This document shows, in pieces, positions 9,279 to 19,526 of a stretch of 64,000 nt of DNA. The notes beneath the pieces were generated by a model, which was given only the letters and a program-made list of their open reading frames with translations, made no database searches and was not told the DNA's origin. The stretch is from Pseudomonadota bacterium. GTDB lineage: Bacteria > Myxococcota_A > Polyangia > Haliangiales > Haliangiaceae. The DNA is taken from assembly GCA_022360315.1 (NCBI GenBank), contig JAKSDA010000577.1, forward strand, positions 30,532-94,531, written 5' to 3'. Both the position numbers and the translations under genes were made by a program. Within the stretch, counting starts at the first letter, position 1, and each line of letters starts with the position of its first letter.

Positions 9279-9645
9279 GCCTCGAAAGTCCAGATTTCCA
9301 CTGAAAGAGTTCCGGCGATTCAAGCTCGCTCGCATGTAGTGGCAGTTCAGACGAACGGCCATTTCGAATTTCACGTAGGGCATACTAATGCTCGAGACTA
9401 GGATGAATCGTTACAAGCGAGACGTTGTTTATTCGGCTGGCCATCTAGCTGCCAGGTTGGAACGCGGCAAGGTCTCGACGTCGTGGCCGGTAGTGCGGTG
9501 CGAGGTCCGAGACGAATCCTGCAATGTCGGTAGCTTACGCGCTATACAACGCATTCGATCGCTCTTTATGATATTCCCTTCGGAGCACAACCACAGTCGC
9601 CTGAGGGTCACCCGACCGGTTAACCCGACCGAATCGAGGGAATCG
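9279..9645. other. intergenic region, no gene seen
   Basis: About 370 bases between the ArsR gene and the universal stress protein. An open frame continues upstream of the stress-protein start as far as 9388, but its translation has no recognisable character and no ribosome site, so I read it as leader or promoter DNA. Confidence 0.5.
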
Positions 9646-10101
9646 ATGTCCAACTTCAGAAAGCTTTTGGTCACTACCGACTTTTCGACTGACTCCCTAG
9701 GCGGGGTACGTGCAGCAGCCGAACTCGCCCGCCAGTTGGACGCCGAGGTCATGTTGTTGTATGTCGTCGAAGATCATTTGCCGCCGATTCTCGGGGCGAC
9801 ATCTGGCGAAGAGCGCCAGGGTATCCTCGAAAAGCACCGCCGGCACGCCGAGGAGTCATTGCGTGAATATGCGGTGGAGCATCTCGCCGACTGCCGAGCA
9901 GGGACCGCAACAGTGGTGGGAGTCGCCGCTCGGGACATCATTCATTATGCCGAGGGCAATGAGATCGATCTGATCATTATGGCGAGCCGGGGGTATGGGC
10001 CCATTCGGCAGCTACTGCTGGGAAGCACTGCCGAACGGGTACTGCGCCGTGCGTCGTGTCCTGTGCTGGTCGTGCCGGCAAAAGCATCTGACCGGGACTA
10101 G
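9646..10101 (+). CDS. universal stress protein (UspA family)
   Basis: Cytoplasmic UspA-type protein, 151 residues from ATG 9646, the normal size for the family. A GAGGG sequence precedes this start, whereas the longer upstream frame has no homology-like content. The N-terminal strand (RKLLVTTDFSTDSLGGVRAA) and the C-terminal nucleotide-binding region (IIMASRGYGPIRQLLLGS, then AERVLRRASCPVLVVP) are typical. In the loop that usually reads G-x-x-G-9x-G-S, the second glycine is a proline here, so ATP binding may be altered. Confidence 0.92.
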   Translation: MSNFRKLLVTTDFSTDSLGGVRAAAELARQLDAEVMLLYVVEDHLPPILGATSGEERQGILEKHRRHAEESLREYAVEHLADCRAGTATVVGVAARDIIHYAEGNEIDLIIMASRGYGPIRQLLLGSTAERVLRRASCPVLVVPAKASDRD

Positions 10102-10147
10102 CCCGGAGTTTTCACGAGTCTGGCTGCTGTGGTCGCAAGAGGCCAAT

Positions 10148-11254
10148 TCACTGTCCTGCCAGAGCGTTCGAGCAACGGCTAGCCGGCCCCCGATCGCGGT
10201 GTTCGTGCGTGGCCAGGTGATAGATCAGCACCTCGCGAGTTTCGGCCCAATGCAGGTATTTGTGGAGGCGACGGTCGAGCTCGTCGGCAAATCGTTCGGC
10301 TTTCGGGCTTGCCACCCGTGGATACAGAAGCTCGGATACCAGTGATGGGCCGCTGCCGTCGCCTTTCCACCGGTGCCAGACCGCCAGCTCGACAGGCAGA
10401 CCTTGACTTCCCACCGCAACGGTGCCCAGGTCGTAGTTGTGCTCGCCGACGCACAGCGCGCCCACGGGTTGCAGCTTGGCGTCCGGCTGGTACCGGTCGA
10501 TGTCGCTCAGTGCGGGGAAGAGCGCGCGCAGCGCAGCCAGATCGGCCGGTCGTTCGTCCAGCATGCGCACGGTTCCGCCCACCCAGTAGTACGATGATCG
10601 CATGGCCTCGCTGATCGCCGTGATGTGTTTGAATCGCTCTTTGGCTCTCTTTATGGGCAGATTTTTGGCTGGTGCAAGAAAATGGCGTGACGATTCGGCG
10701 TCCTCACGGTCGCCAATGCGCCGATTGAAGGAGGCCGCCAGGACGTTGGTGGGGACTGTACAGGTCGGGTCGAGACGCTCGCGCAATCTCAGAATAAAGC
10801 CGTGTTCGCGCAGCCAGGTATTGGGCCATGCCAGGTCGAGAAGTTGGACCAATCGGCATTTGGACTGGCCGTTGCGGGAAAAGGGCAGTCTGGCGCTGGC
10901 CGCGGCCTGGGCGACGAGTTCAGTCACCGCAGCGGGCTCTAACTCGGGTGTGAGCAAGATGCGGTACTCTTTTGCCAGGGCGGGTTGCCGGCCAGCGCTT
11001 TTCGAGCCCTGCGCGCTGGGATTTTTGTGCGCCGCAGGAGTGGTGGCAGCGATGTCCCGTCCTGGTACGGCCTCGGTATTTGTGCCCGCTGCCCTTTCGG
11101 CAACTGCGTCCTGACCCCGCCCCGAACAAGATGCCACCAATACCACAATCAGGACAAGCGCGGCGGGGTGGCGTGCGGCGTTGCCCGGCCTATGGCCGGG
11201 CAAAAGCACGGACTGTGGATCGGGCAAATACGCGGAAAAGCCCGTAACCGTCAT
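10148..11254 (-). CDS. putative lipoprotein with CYTH-like features
   Basis: The frame is open as far as 11425, but ATG 11254 gives a 368-residue protein whose hydrophobic segment (AALVLIVVLVASC) is a good lipoprotein signal. The start remains uncertain because no clear ribosome site is visible. After an alanine/threonine-rich linker, the mature domain (from about residue 95) starts EYRILLTPELEPAAVTELV, with LREHGFILRLRERLD and a later run of charged strands. That recalls the CYTH/VTC triphosphate-tunnel fold, but I cannot align enough of the signature to be sure. It is convergent with the universal stress protein and lies about 200 bases beyond murC. Confidence 0.65.
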   Translation of the reverse strand: MTVTGFSAYLPDPQSVLLPGHRPGNAARHPAALVLIVVLVASCSGRGQDAVAERAAGTNTEAVPGRDIAATTPAAHKNPSAQGSKSAGRQPALAKEYRILLTPELEPAAVTELVAQAAASARLPFSRNGQSKCRLVQLLDLAWPNTWLREHGFILRLRERLDPTCTVPTNVLAASFNRRIGDREDAESSRHFLAPAKNLPIKRAKERFKHITAISEAMRSSYYWVGGTVRMLDERPADLAALRALFPALSDIDRYQPDAKLQPVGALCVGEHNYDLGTVAVGSQGLPVELAVWHRWKGDGSGPSLVSELLYPRVASPKAERFADELDRRLHKYLHWAETREVLIYHLATHEHRDRGPASRCSNALAGQ

Positions 11255-11458
11255 CGCTTGCTTTGCAACCTGTGTGGGGTTCGCAAGGGTAGGGAGTGGA
11301 CGATACATTGAATGCTGATAAGAAGCTGTACCAGGGATAGAGCTGAATGCAAATCGGGCCCGGCGCAGTGGAGTGGCGTTCCGTGTTGCCGACCTGGATC
11401 GATGGCACCGATGGCTCGGCAACAATGGAGCGACTTCGCGACGCAGTTTGGCACTCAG

Positions 11459-12877
<1,419 letters not shown>

Positions 12878-13004
12878 GAACCGTGCCTCCGTTTACACGA
12901 GCTGTTCATATCACATGTGTCGCCATACCCGGGCATCTACAGGATGTTTTGATGTTGATGCCGCGACCGTGGACACGGCGGGCGATGCCGTGTAGCGTTA
13001 TCCG

Positions 13005-14471
13005 GTGAGCCTGTGGGGTGACGATTCACCGCTCGGTGCCTTTGCCAGGCGGCAGGGCGAGAAAGAGCGGGCGGGTGCTCGGGGCAATCCGATGACCGTG
13101 ACCCAGGCAGTGCACACTGCCCGGCACATCCTGGAAAAACACGCCGGCATCCTGTGGGTCGAAGGCGAGGCGACCTCGGTTCAGCGGGCGTCGAGCGGGC
13201 ACTATTATTTTGCGCTCAAAGATCCGCGCAGTCAGATCCGCGCAGTCATGTGGCGGTCGGACGCCCGGCGTTTGCGCTTTCGGCTCGAAGATGGACAGAA
13301 GCTGCGCTGTCGCGGCCAGATGACCATCTATGACCGCGACGGCAAGTTCCAATTCTACGTGCAGTTTGCCGAACCGGCCGGGCTGGGCGCCGATGCGCTC
13401 GCCCTCGAGCAACTCAAGCGCAAGCTGGCCGGGGAGGGTCTATTCGACCCCGCGCGCAAGCGGCGACTGCCCATGCTGCCCCGTCGCATCGGGGTGGTCA
13501 CATCGACCAGCGGCGCTGCTGTGCGCGACATCATCCGCACGGTTCACCGGCGTTTTCCGGTGCCTATTTTGATCGCAGATGCCACTGTGCAAGGCGCCTC
13601 GGCGCCCCGGCAGATCGCCCGTGCCATCCGCGATCTCGGGCGCACTGACGTCGATATCGTCATCGTGGGTCGCGGTGGCGGTTCGGCCAGCGATCTGGCC
13701 GCGTTTAACGAGGAAATCGTGGTGCGGGCGATCGCCGAGTGTCCGGTACCCACGATCAGCGCAGTCGGTCACGAGATCGACATCAGTTTGGCCGACATGG
13801 CGGCCGACTGCCGGGCGGCCACTCCGACCATGGCCGGAGAAATGGCGGTTCCGGTCCTGGCCGAGCTATCCGAGCTCTTGCACAAAGAAGAGCAGCGCCT
13901 GCATCGCGAGCTGGGCATCACGATCCGAGACGCGCGGCAGGAGTTCGACCAGCTGATCGAGCGAGCGTGCCGGCACATGGCCGCTCGCCTGGGCGAGCGC
14001 CGGCGAGCACTCGACCATCTGCGCGCGCAGATCGAGACCCGCCATCCGCGCGCCCAGCTCTTGTCCGGTCGCTCTCAGCTGCACGAGCTGCGCAGTCGGC
14101 TGGACGCGCTCATACCGCGTCGGTTCGACGCCGCGCAACGCGAATTCTCGTCGCTGGCGGCCCGTCTCGAGTCGCTCATGCAGCGCCGGCTCGACGCTGT
14201 GGGGCGCGACTTTTCATCGCTTGCCGCGCGTCTCGACTCGCTGAGCCCGCTGCGAGTCCTTCAGCGGGGCTATGCTATTGCGACCAGGGACAGCCGGGTG
14301 ATCTCGGCGGCCGATCAAGTGGCCGCTGGCGATGCCGTACATATCCGCCTGGCCCGTGGCGCGCTGGATTGCCGGGTAGAAGCGACCCGGCCGGATGCCC
14401 CGAGAACCGGCCCGGCCGCTCCGCCGGGCCAGCCAGACAATCCGGCAGACAGGCCGGAAGATACGGACTAG
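13005..14471 (+). CDS. xseA: exodeoxyribonuclease VII large subunit XseA
   Basis: Catalytic and scaffold subunit of the single-strand exonuclease VII, cytoplasmic. The 488-residue product has the N-terminal OB fold (WVEGEATSVQRASSGHYYFALK, split here by the RASSGH turn), the catalytic core (RRIGVVTSTSGAAVRDIIRT, then VDIVIVGRGGGSASDLAAFNEE and PTISAVGHEIDISLADMAAD) and a coiled-coil arm with three imperfect repeats of LAARLESL type. GTG 13005 is used; ATG 13092 (MTVTQAV) would also give a full OB fold. The small subunit xseB is not next to it. AroE follows by 22 bases. Confidence 0.96.
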   Translation: MSLWGDDSPLGAFARRQGEKERAGARGNPMTVTQAVHTARHILEKHAGILWVEGEATSVQRASSGHYYFALKDPRSQIRAVMWRSDARRLRFRLEDGQKLRCRGQMTIYDRDGKFQFYVQFAEPAGLGADALALEQLKRKLAGEGLFDPARKRRLPMLPRRIGVVTSTSGAAVRDIIRTVHRRFPVPILIADATVQGASAPRQIARAIRDLGRTDVDIVIVGRGGGSASDLAAFNEEIVVRAIAECPVPTISAVGHEIDISLADMAADCRAATPTMAGEMAVPVLAELSELLHKEEQRLHRELGITIRDARQEFDQLIERACRHMAARLGERRRALDHLRAQIETRHPRAQLLSGRSQLHELRSRLDALIPRRFDAAQREFSSLAARLESLMQRRLDAVGRDFSSLAARLDSLSPLRVLQRGYAIATRDSRVISAADQVAAGDAVHIRLARGALDCRVEATRPDAPRTGPAAPPGQPDNPADRPEDTD

Positions 14472-14493
14472 AAATTCCGGTCGTGTACAGGTG

Positions 14494-15366
14494 ATGACGA
14501 TGAACCGAGACCAACCTCGCCCGGTGAATGCAAAAACCGCGATCGCTGCTGTGATCGGCTCGCCGGTCGCGCACAGCCTCTCGCCCGTCCTGCACAATGC
14601 TGCATTTGCCGCAGCGGGCATCGACGCAGTCTACGTCGCCCTGCGTGTTGCGCCCTCTGATCTGGCTGCTGCTGTGGCCGGTTTTCGAGCCTGCGGGTTC
14701 ATGGGAGCGAGCGTCACCGTGCCGCACAAGGAGCGTATTGCCGGCCTGTGCGATGCCCTGGCGTCCCCGGCCGATCAGATCGGTGCGGTCAATTGCCTGG
14801 TTTTCGAGCGGCGTGGTGACGAGCTTTTCACGGTCGGTCACAACACCGATGCGGGCGGTTTCGTGGATTCGCTGGCCCGCGAAGCCGGGGTCGATCCGGC
14901 CGGTTGCCGGGCCGTCATCCTGGGCGCTGGAGGTGCGGCCCGCGCCGTCGGCGCCGGCCTTGCCGACGCCGGGGCTGCCCATATCGACGTCGTTGCTCGC
15001 ACGCCTTCGCGGGTCGACTGGATTGCTGCCCGGCCGTGGGCCGAGGACACCCTGGGCGAGCTGTGCCGCGGTTGCGATCTGGTGGTCGATTGTACTTCCA
15101 CCGGGCTCAGTCCGGACCGCGAGTCCGAAATTCCGGCTCCGGTTCCGGTCGATCTCCTGGCCGATGACGCGGTGGTGGCATCCCTGGTTTACCACCGCCA
15201 GACCGAGCTTCTGGCCCGGGCCCACCGACGCGGGCTGCGCACCCTTCACGGCGCCGGGATGCTGGTGTATCAGGGAGCGCGAGCGTTCGAGCTGTGGACG
15301 GCCAGGCCCGCACCTGTCGACGCCATGTGGAAGGCCATGCGCACAGCTCTGGCCGGATCGAAATGA
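14494..15366 (+). CDS. aroE: shikimate dehydrogenase AroE
   Basis: NADP-dependent reduction of 3-dehydroshikimate in the aromatic amino-acid pathway. The 290-residue product has the SLSP substrate loop (HSLSPVLHN), catalytic lysine K79 in SVTVPHKERIA, N100 in GAVNCL, D119 in NTDAGGF and the nucleotide loop GAGGAARAV (144-152). I start it at ATG 14494, just after a weak ACAGG, because the frame farther upstream overlaps xseA and has no AroE-like residues. The 22-base gap suggests co-transcription with xseA, which is a common kind of chance pairing. Confidence 0.95.
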   Translation: MTMNRDQPRPVNAKTAIAAVIGSPVAHSLSPVLHNAAFAAAGIDAVYVALRVAPSDLAAAVAGFRACGFMGASVTVPHKERIAGLCDALASPADQIGAVNCLVFERRGDELFTVGHNTDAGGFVDSLAREAGVDPAGCRAVILGAGGAARAVGAGLADAGAAHIDVVARTPSRVDWIAARPWAEDTLGELCRGCDLVVDCTSTGLSPDRESEIPAPVPVDLLADDAVVASLVYHRQTELLARAHRRGLRTLHGAGMLVYQGARAFELWTARPAPVDAMWKAMRTALAGSK

Positions 15367-15468
15367 GCGTTTGGTGCCATGGAACCGAAAGCGCGCTACC
15401 ATCATGGGCGAAGCGCAACCGAGCAGCTGACCGATTTCACAGTCACGAGGTTTTCAGGCGCGAGGCCA

Positions 15469-16182
15469 TCACGCGTCTGTGCGGTCCCGTGGATGCAGCA
15501 CCTGGCGCAGGATATTGCCACTGGTGATATCGAGGACCGCGTGGAGAACCATTGGCGCCCACAGCGAGCCGGTCAGCAAGTACAGACCTGCTGCGACCAG
15601 ACCGAAGAGTCCAGTGGTTGCGATTCCCCTGCCGCCCTGATACGCGTGGCCGGCGCCAAAGATGAACGAGGAGGCGATGACCGCCATCCAGGTGGTTGTG
15701 ATCTGCCCCAAGTACCACAGCAAAAATCCCCGATACAGAAGCTCCTCACAGATTCCCGCGGTGACCGAAAGTGCGACGAACACGCGCATTTCGCGCCGAT
15801 TGCTCGGGATGAGCGGGCGGAGATGGCGCATGGTGTGGGACAGTTTCTGGCTCGCGTCTTGGTCGTCCGTGACCAGCGACATCTGTCGGATCAGAAACGT
15901 GCAGGCTGCGGTGGTGAGTCCGACCCCGGTGAGCATCTGCCAGTCGAGGGCCAATCCGAGTCCCAGTTCGGCGAGCGGACGCCCGGCCACGATCCATCCC
16001 ACGACCAGGGTGAGGGCCAGGCTCCATTCCCAGGCCAGCGAACGCCGGTAGGCACGTAAACGCGCGTGGCGAGTTCCTGCCGTGACCTCGCGGATCAAGC
16101 GGCGATACCGCAAGCTGCCCTGAATGGGCATCCAGGCGGCCAGGATCGATACGAACAGGTGATCGAAGAGGGTCAGAGTCAA
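15469..16182 (-). CDS. CPBP-family intramembrane glutamic protease
   Basis: Integral membrane protein of the CAAX-protease/bacteriocin-processing family, 237 residues. The active-site motifs are EELLYRG (paired glutamates and arginine), FIFGAGHAYQG (F-x-x-x-H) and the last-helix histidine in VLHAVLD. The frame is open as far as 16332, but a TTG at 16180-16182 preceded by AAAGGAG at a spacing of 7 bases is the best start, and it removes a polar N-terminal stretch that would overlap bioA. It is divergent from bioA with a 106-base spacer. Its substrate is unknown. Confidence 0.88.
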   Translation of the reverse strand: MTLTLFDHLFVSILAAWMPIQGSLRYRRLIREVTAGTRHARLRAYRRSLAWEWSLALTLVVGWIVAGRPLAELGLGLALDWQMLTGVGLTTAACTFLIRQMSLVTDDQDASQKLSHTMRHLRPLIPSNRREMRVFVALSVTAGICEELLYRGFLLWYLGQITTTWMAVIASSFIFGAGHAYQGGRGIATTGLFGLVAAGLYLLTGSLWAPMVLHAVLDITSGNILRQVLHPRDRTDA

Positions 16183-16288
16183 ACCGATACTCCTTTGCAG
16201 AGGATAGTTTCTGTCAGGTTTTCGGCAGATGCGACCGCGGTGCGCGGCCCGGCGAGGTTTTTGTTCGCACTTGTGGTACGCAACGGGT

Positions 16289-17581
16289 GTGGAAAAACTC
16301 GATACAGCACGGCTTTTGCGCTTTGATCGCACCCATATTTGGCATCCCTATGCATCCATGGTCGATCCTCTGCCGGCCTATCCGGTCGATCGTGCCCGGG
16401 GGGTTCGCCTGACCTTGCACGACGGCACCGAGCTCATCGACGGCATGTCGTCGTGGTGGACGGCCATTCACGGCTACCGCCATCCCACACTCGATCGGGC
16501 TCTGGCCGGGCAGGCTGAACGCATGGCCCACGTCATGTTTGGCGGCTTGACCCACGGTCCCGCGGTAGAGCTTGCCCGGCGTTTGCTGGAACTGGTGCCG
16601 GCCGAGCTCGACAAGGTGTTTTTTTGCGATTCGGGTTCGGTTGCGGTCGAGGTGGCCATCAAAATGGCCCTGCAGTATGTGCGGGCCACTGGCCGAGAAG
16701 GCAAACAAAAGCTGATCACCTTTCGGCGCGGCTATCACGGCGACACGTTTGCCGCCATGTCGGTCTGCGACCCGGTCAACGGAATGCATCATTTGTTCGG
16801 CGGGCTGGTGTTCCAGCAGCATTTTGCCGAAACGCCGAGCTGTGGGTTTACCGATCCGTGGCGAGATGAGTACGCAGACGATCTCCGCCGGGTGTTTGCA
16901 GAGCACGCCCATGACAGCGCTGCTGCCATTGTCGAGCCCATTGTTCAGGGGGCGGGAGGCATGCGTTTCTATCATCCGCGCTATCTGACCGAGTTGCGCG
17001 CTCTGTGCGACCAACATGATGTTCTTCTCATTTTCGACGAGATCGCCACCGGGTTTGGCCGCACCGGTGAGCTGTTTGCCGCCCATCACGCCGGTGTGGT
17101 TCCGGATATTCTGTGCGTGGGCAAAGCTCTTACCGGCGGTTATCTGTCCCTGGCTGCGACCCTGTCGACCGCGCGCGTCGCCAGCGGCATCTGCCAGAAC
17201 GGCGGTGTTTTCATGCACGGCCCCACATTCATGGCCAATCCTCTGGCCTGCGCAGTGGCCGAGGCCAGTCTCGGACTCCTGTCGAATGGACAGTGGCGCG
17301 GCCAGGTCCGCGACATCGAGAAGGTGCTCGGCGAGGAGCTGCTGCCCTGTGCCGCGTTTGCCGGGGTCGCCGACGTTCGCGTGCTGGGTGCCATCGGAGT
17401 GATCGAGTTTTGCGACCCGCTGGACATGGGTCGGGTTCAGCAATTCCTGGTCGACCGCGGAGTCTGGCTGCGTCCCTTTGGCAAACTTCTCTACACCATG
17501 CCGCCGTACATCGTCGACGAGGCCGACCTGCGCCAGATCACAGCAGCCATGCGCGGCATTGCCGAGCACGGAGCCGGGTAG
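16289..17581 (+). CDS. bioA: adenosylmethionine--8-amino-7-oxononanoate aminotransferase BioA
   Basis: PLP-dependent aminotransferase of biotin synthesis, making diaminopelargonate with S-adenosylmethionine as amino donor; cytoplasmic. From GTG 16289 the protein has 430 residues, the usual length. Signatures are HIWHPYASM, DGMSSWWTAIHGYRHP, HVMFGGLTHGPAV, FFCDSGSVAVEVAIKMALQY, IFDEIATGFGRTG and the PLP lysine K279 in CVGKALTGGY, then HGPTFMANPLAC. No other bio gene lies nearby. An upstream in-frame start would add about 20 residues that match nothing. Confidence 0.97.
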   Translation: MEKLDTARLLRFDRTHIWHPYASMVDPLPAYPVDRARGVRLTLHDGTELIDGMSSWWTAIHGYRHPTLDRALAGQAERMAHVMFGGLTHGPAVELARRLLELVPAELDKVFFCDSGSVAVEVAIKMALQYVRATGREGKQKLITFRRGYHGDTFAAMSVCDPVNGMHHLFGGLVFQQHFAETPSCGFTDPWRDEYADDLRRVFAEHAHDSAAAIVEPIVQGAGGMRFYHPRYLTELRALCDQHDVLLIFDEIATGFGRTGELFAAHHAGVVPDILCVGKALTGGYLSLAATLSTARVASGICQNGGVFMHGPTFMANPLACAVAEASLGLLSNGQWRGQVRDIEKVLGEELLPCAAFAGVADVRVLGAIGVIEFCDPLDMGRVQQFLVDRGVWLRPFGKLLYTMPPYIVDEADLRQITAAMRGIAEHGAG

Positions 17582-17654
17582 CGTCTGCACGGCCACTCGT
17601 AGCTGCTTGATAGTGTATCGAACGAAGAAAAAATCTGGGCGCGGGTTCTTGCAA

Positions 17655-17686
17655 TGCAGAATTAGAATCAGTATTCTAGTTCTGCA
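17655..17686. promoter_or_regulatory. 32-bp inverted repeat, probable TetR operator
   Basis: Two 14-base arms (TGCAGAATTAGAAT and ATTCTAGTTCTGCA, 13 of 14 complementary) are separated by CAGT. The right arm ends at the base before the proposed TTG start of the TetR gene. Size and position fit an operator bound by the adjacent regulator, giving autorepression and control of the diiron gene behind it. Confidence 0.75.
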
Positions 17687-18424
17687 TTGACCCGAAGGCC
17701 CACAAAGCCGCAGCTCGAATGGGTGAAGCCGCCTCGCCAGGCGCGCAGTCAAAAGACTCTCGAGAGAATTCTCGATGCGGCCGAGGCACTGATTATCGAG
17801 CGAGGTGCCGAAGCGCTCACGGTTACCGAAGTTGCCAGACGGGCCCGCTCTTCGGTGGGATCGCTGTATGCCCGTTTTTCGGGCAAAGAGGCCCTTTTGC
17901 GCAGTGTGTTCGAGCGATTTCTCGAGCAGGCATGTGTCACGGCAGAGGCGACTCTCGATCCAGCGCTGTGGGGAGAGGTTTCCCATGCCGTCATTGTCGA
18001 GGAGACAGTCGCCTTTGCCATTCGCGTCGTCGAAGAGCGCCGCAATCTCATCGCCGGATTGACTCTACACGCGGTCGGGCACCCAGATATGGGTGGTTTG
18101 GTCGAACGGCTCGGCTCGGTTATCAGCGATCGTATCCATACTCTAGTGTGTCGTCGTGGCGACTCGTTGGGGCATCCAAATCCGCGCCAGGCGATTCGTT
18201 TTTCGACCTGGGTACTGCTCAGCACATTGGAGGCCTACACCCTGCGCCGCTCGAACGAGCAGGCCGCTCTGCCCAGTGATCAGATTGCCACCGAGATGGC
18301 GCGCATGTGTTGCGCCTATCTCGGCATTGTTCAAGCTTCGGACGAAATAACTGCACAAAGCGCCGAGGATGACCGGGCCGCGATGAGTATTGTCGGCTCG
18401 GGCCAGCGCCAGGCTGCGAGGTGA
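17687..18424 (+). CDS. TetR-family transcription regulator
   Basis: DNA-binding repressor, 245 residues. The N-terminal helix-turn-helix is clear (RSQKTLERILDAAEALIIER, then LTVTEVARRARSSVGSLYAR, FSGKEALLRSVFE); the C-terminal ligand domain is variable, as usual. The start is TTG 17687 directly beside the inverted repeat; GTG 17723, 12 codons later, would leave room for a leader and cannot be excluded. It ends 4 bases before the diiron gene, whose ribosome site overlaps this stop, so the two form an operon probably controlled by this protein. Confidence 0.92.
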   Translation: MTRRPTKPQLEWVKPPRQARSQKTLERILDAAEALIIERGAEALTVTEVARRARSSVGSLYARFSGKEALLRSVFERFLEQACVTAEATLDPALWGEVSHAVIVEETVAFAIRVVEERRNLIAGLTLHAVGHPDMGGLVERLGSVISDRIHTLVCRRGDSLGHPNPRQAIRFSTWVLLSTLEAYTLRRSNEQAALPSDQIATEMARMCCAYLGIVQASDEITAQSAEDDRAAMSIVGSGQRQAAR

Positions 18425-18428
18425 TCTC

Positions 18429-19463
18429 ATGGTACTAGGACTTGGCAAAACTCATATCCCCTATGGAATGTTCGATGTCGAGCGCAGCGCCGACGAGGCC
18501 AGGCGTTTCGCCAAATGCGAGCGGATCTATCACCGCGGGCAGGAAATAGCCTGGGACGGCAAAGAGATCCTGCCCATGTTGATCGAAAAGCACGGCGGCA
18601 TTGACGTCGAGGACGACAAGAAAGAGGCCCTCAAGCGCATCTTTTCCATCATCCTGTGGGGCGAACTGGCGGCGTGGCGGATCGCGGCGCAACTGGCCGA
18701 CCGACTGGAGCCGCTCGAGGCCAAGATGGCCGCGACCAGTCAAGCCCACGACGAGGCCCGGCACTTCTACGTCATGTACGACTACTTGTGCAAACTCGGC
18801 TATGTGCCCGAGCGTCTGGATCGCGCCCCCCAGGCAATTCTGGACATTGTTGTGGGGACCGACAACCTGGCCTATAAACTGGTCGGCATGCAACTGCTCG
18901 TCGAGCCCATGGCATTGACCGTATTTCAGACGGTCCGGGAGATCGCGGTCGAGCCAGTACTCACCGAGTTGATGCGGTACTTCGAGCGGGACGAGGCCCG
19001 CCACGTCGGCCTGGGCATGCAATATCTGCCGGTGTTGATGAAAGACTGGAATAGGCGTCAGATCAGCGCCATGGTCACGTTTCAGGTCAGGTTGATGTTC
19101 TGGGCCCTGTGGGAGCAAAAAATCCTCGAAAACGATCTGGTCGTGCTCGGCATCGATCCGCGCAAATCGCTCGATCGGGCGCGCAAAAAACAGCTGGCCG
19201 TCCTTCAGACCGCGTTCGAGGCCATCGGCCTCCCTCTCGATCGCGAGCGCAACTACGCGACCATGACCATGAACGCGGTCATCGAGTTCTTGTTTCCCGC
19301 CGATGGCGTCAAGGCCGGTCTGCGGGGCAAGCTCGAATCGGTCTGGAATGCGTTCTGGCGCCGGCCTGATCGGATCGACGTGACCGAACTCGACGTGCAT
19401 TTCAGCCACGCCATCAAGACGGCGCGCGGCGAAATCGCCCGGGCCGAACGCATCTCTGCCTGA
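18429..19463 (+). CDS. ferritin-like diiron protein
   Basis: Cytoplasmic helical protein of 344 residues with a complete ferritin-like diiron ligand set: E79 in LWGEL, E109-x-x-H112 in DEARH, E159 in VEP and E189-x-x-H192 in RDEARHVG. This pattern suits an oxygenase or oxidase of the AurF/R2-like class rather than an iron store. I start it at ATG 18429 because GAGGTGA lies 5 bases ahead; the frame upstream belongs to the tetR end. It is co-transcribed with tetR, suggesting that an inducer of TetR is the substrate or product. The substrate itself cannot be read. Confidence 0.85.
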   Translation: MVLGLGKTHIPYGMFDVERSADEARRFAKCERIYHRGQEIAWDGKEILPMLIEKHGGIDVEDDKKEALKRIFSIILWGELAAWRIAAQLADRLEPLEAKMAATSQAHDEARHFYVMYDYLCKLGYVPERLDRAPQAILDIVVGTDNLAYKLVGMQLLVEPMALTVFQTVREIAVEPVLTELMRYFERDEARHVGLGMQYLPVLMKDWNRRQISAMVTFQVRLMFWALWEQKILENDLVVLGIDPRKSLDRARKKQLAVLQTAFEAIGLPLDRERNYATMTMNAVIEFLFPADGVKAGLRGKLESVWNAFWRRPDRIDVTELDVHFSHAIKTARGEIARAERISA

Positions 19464-19526
19464 GTGCGGCGGGAAACGCGGCGCCGGGCTGGTGTGGCGG
19501 GGTGCAAAAGAGGTCATAATCGGGCA

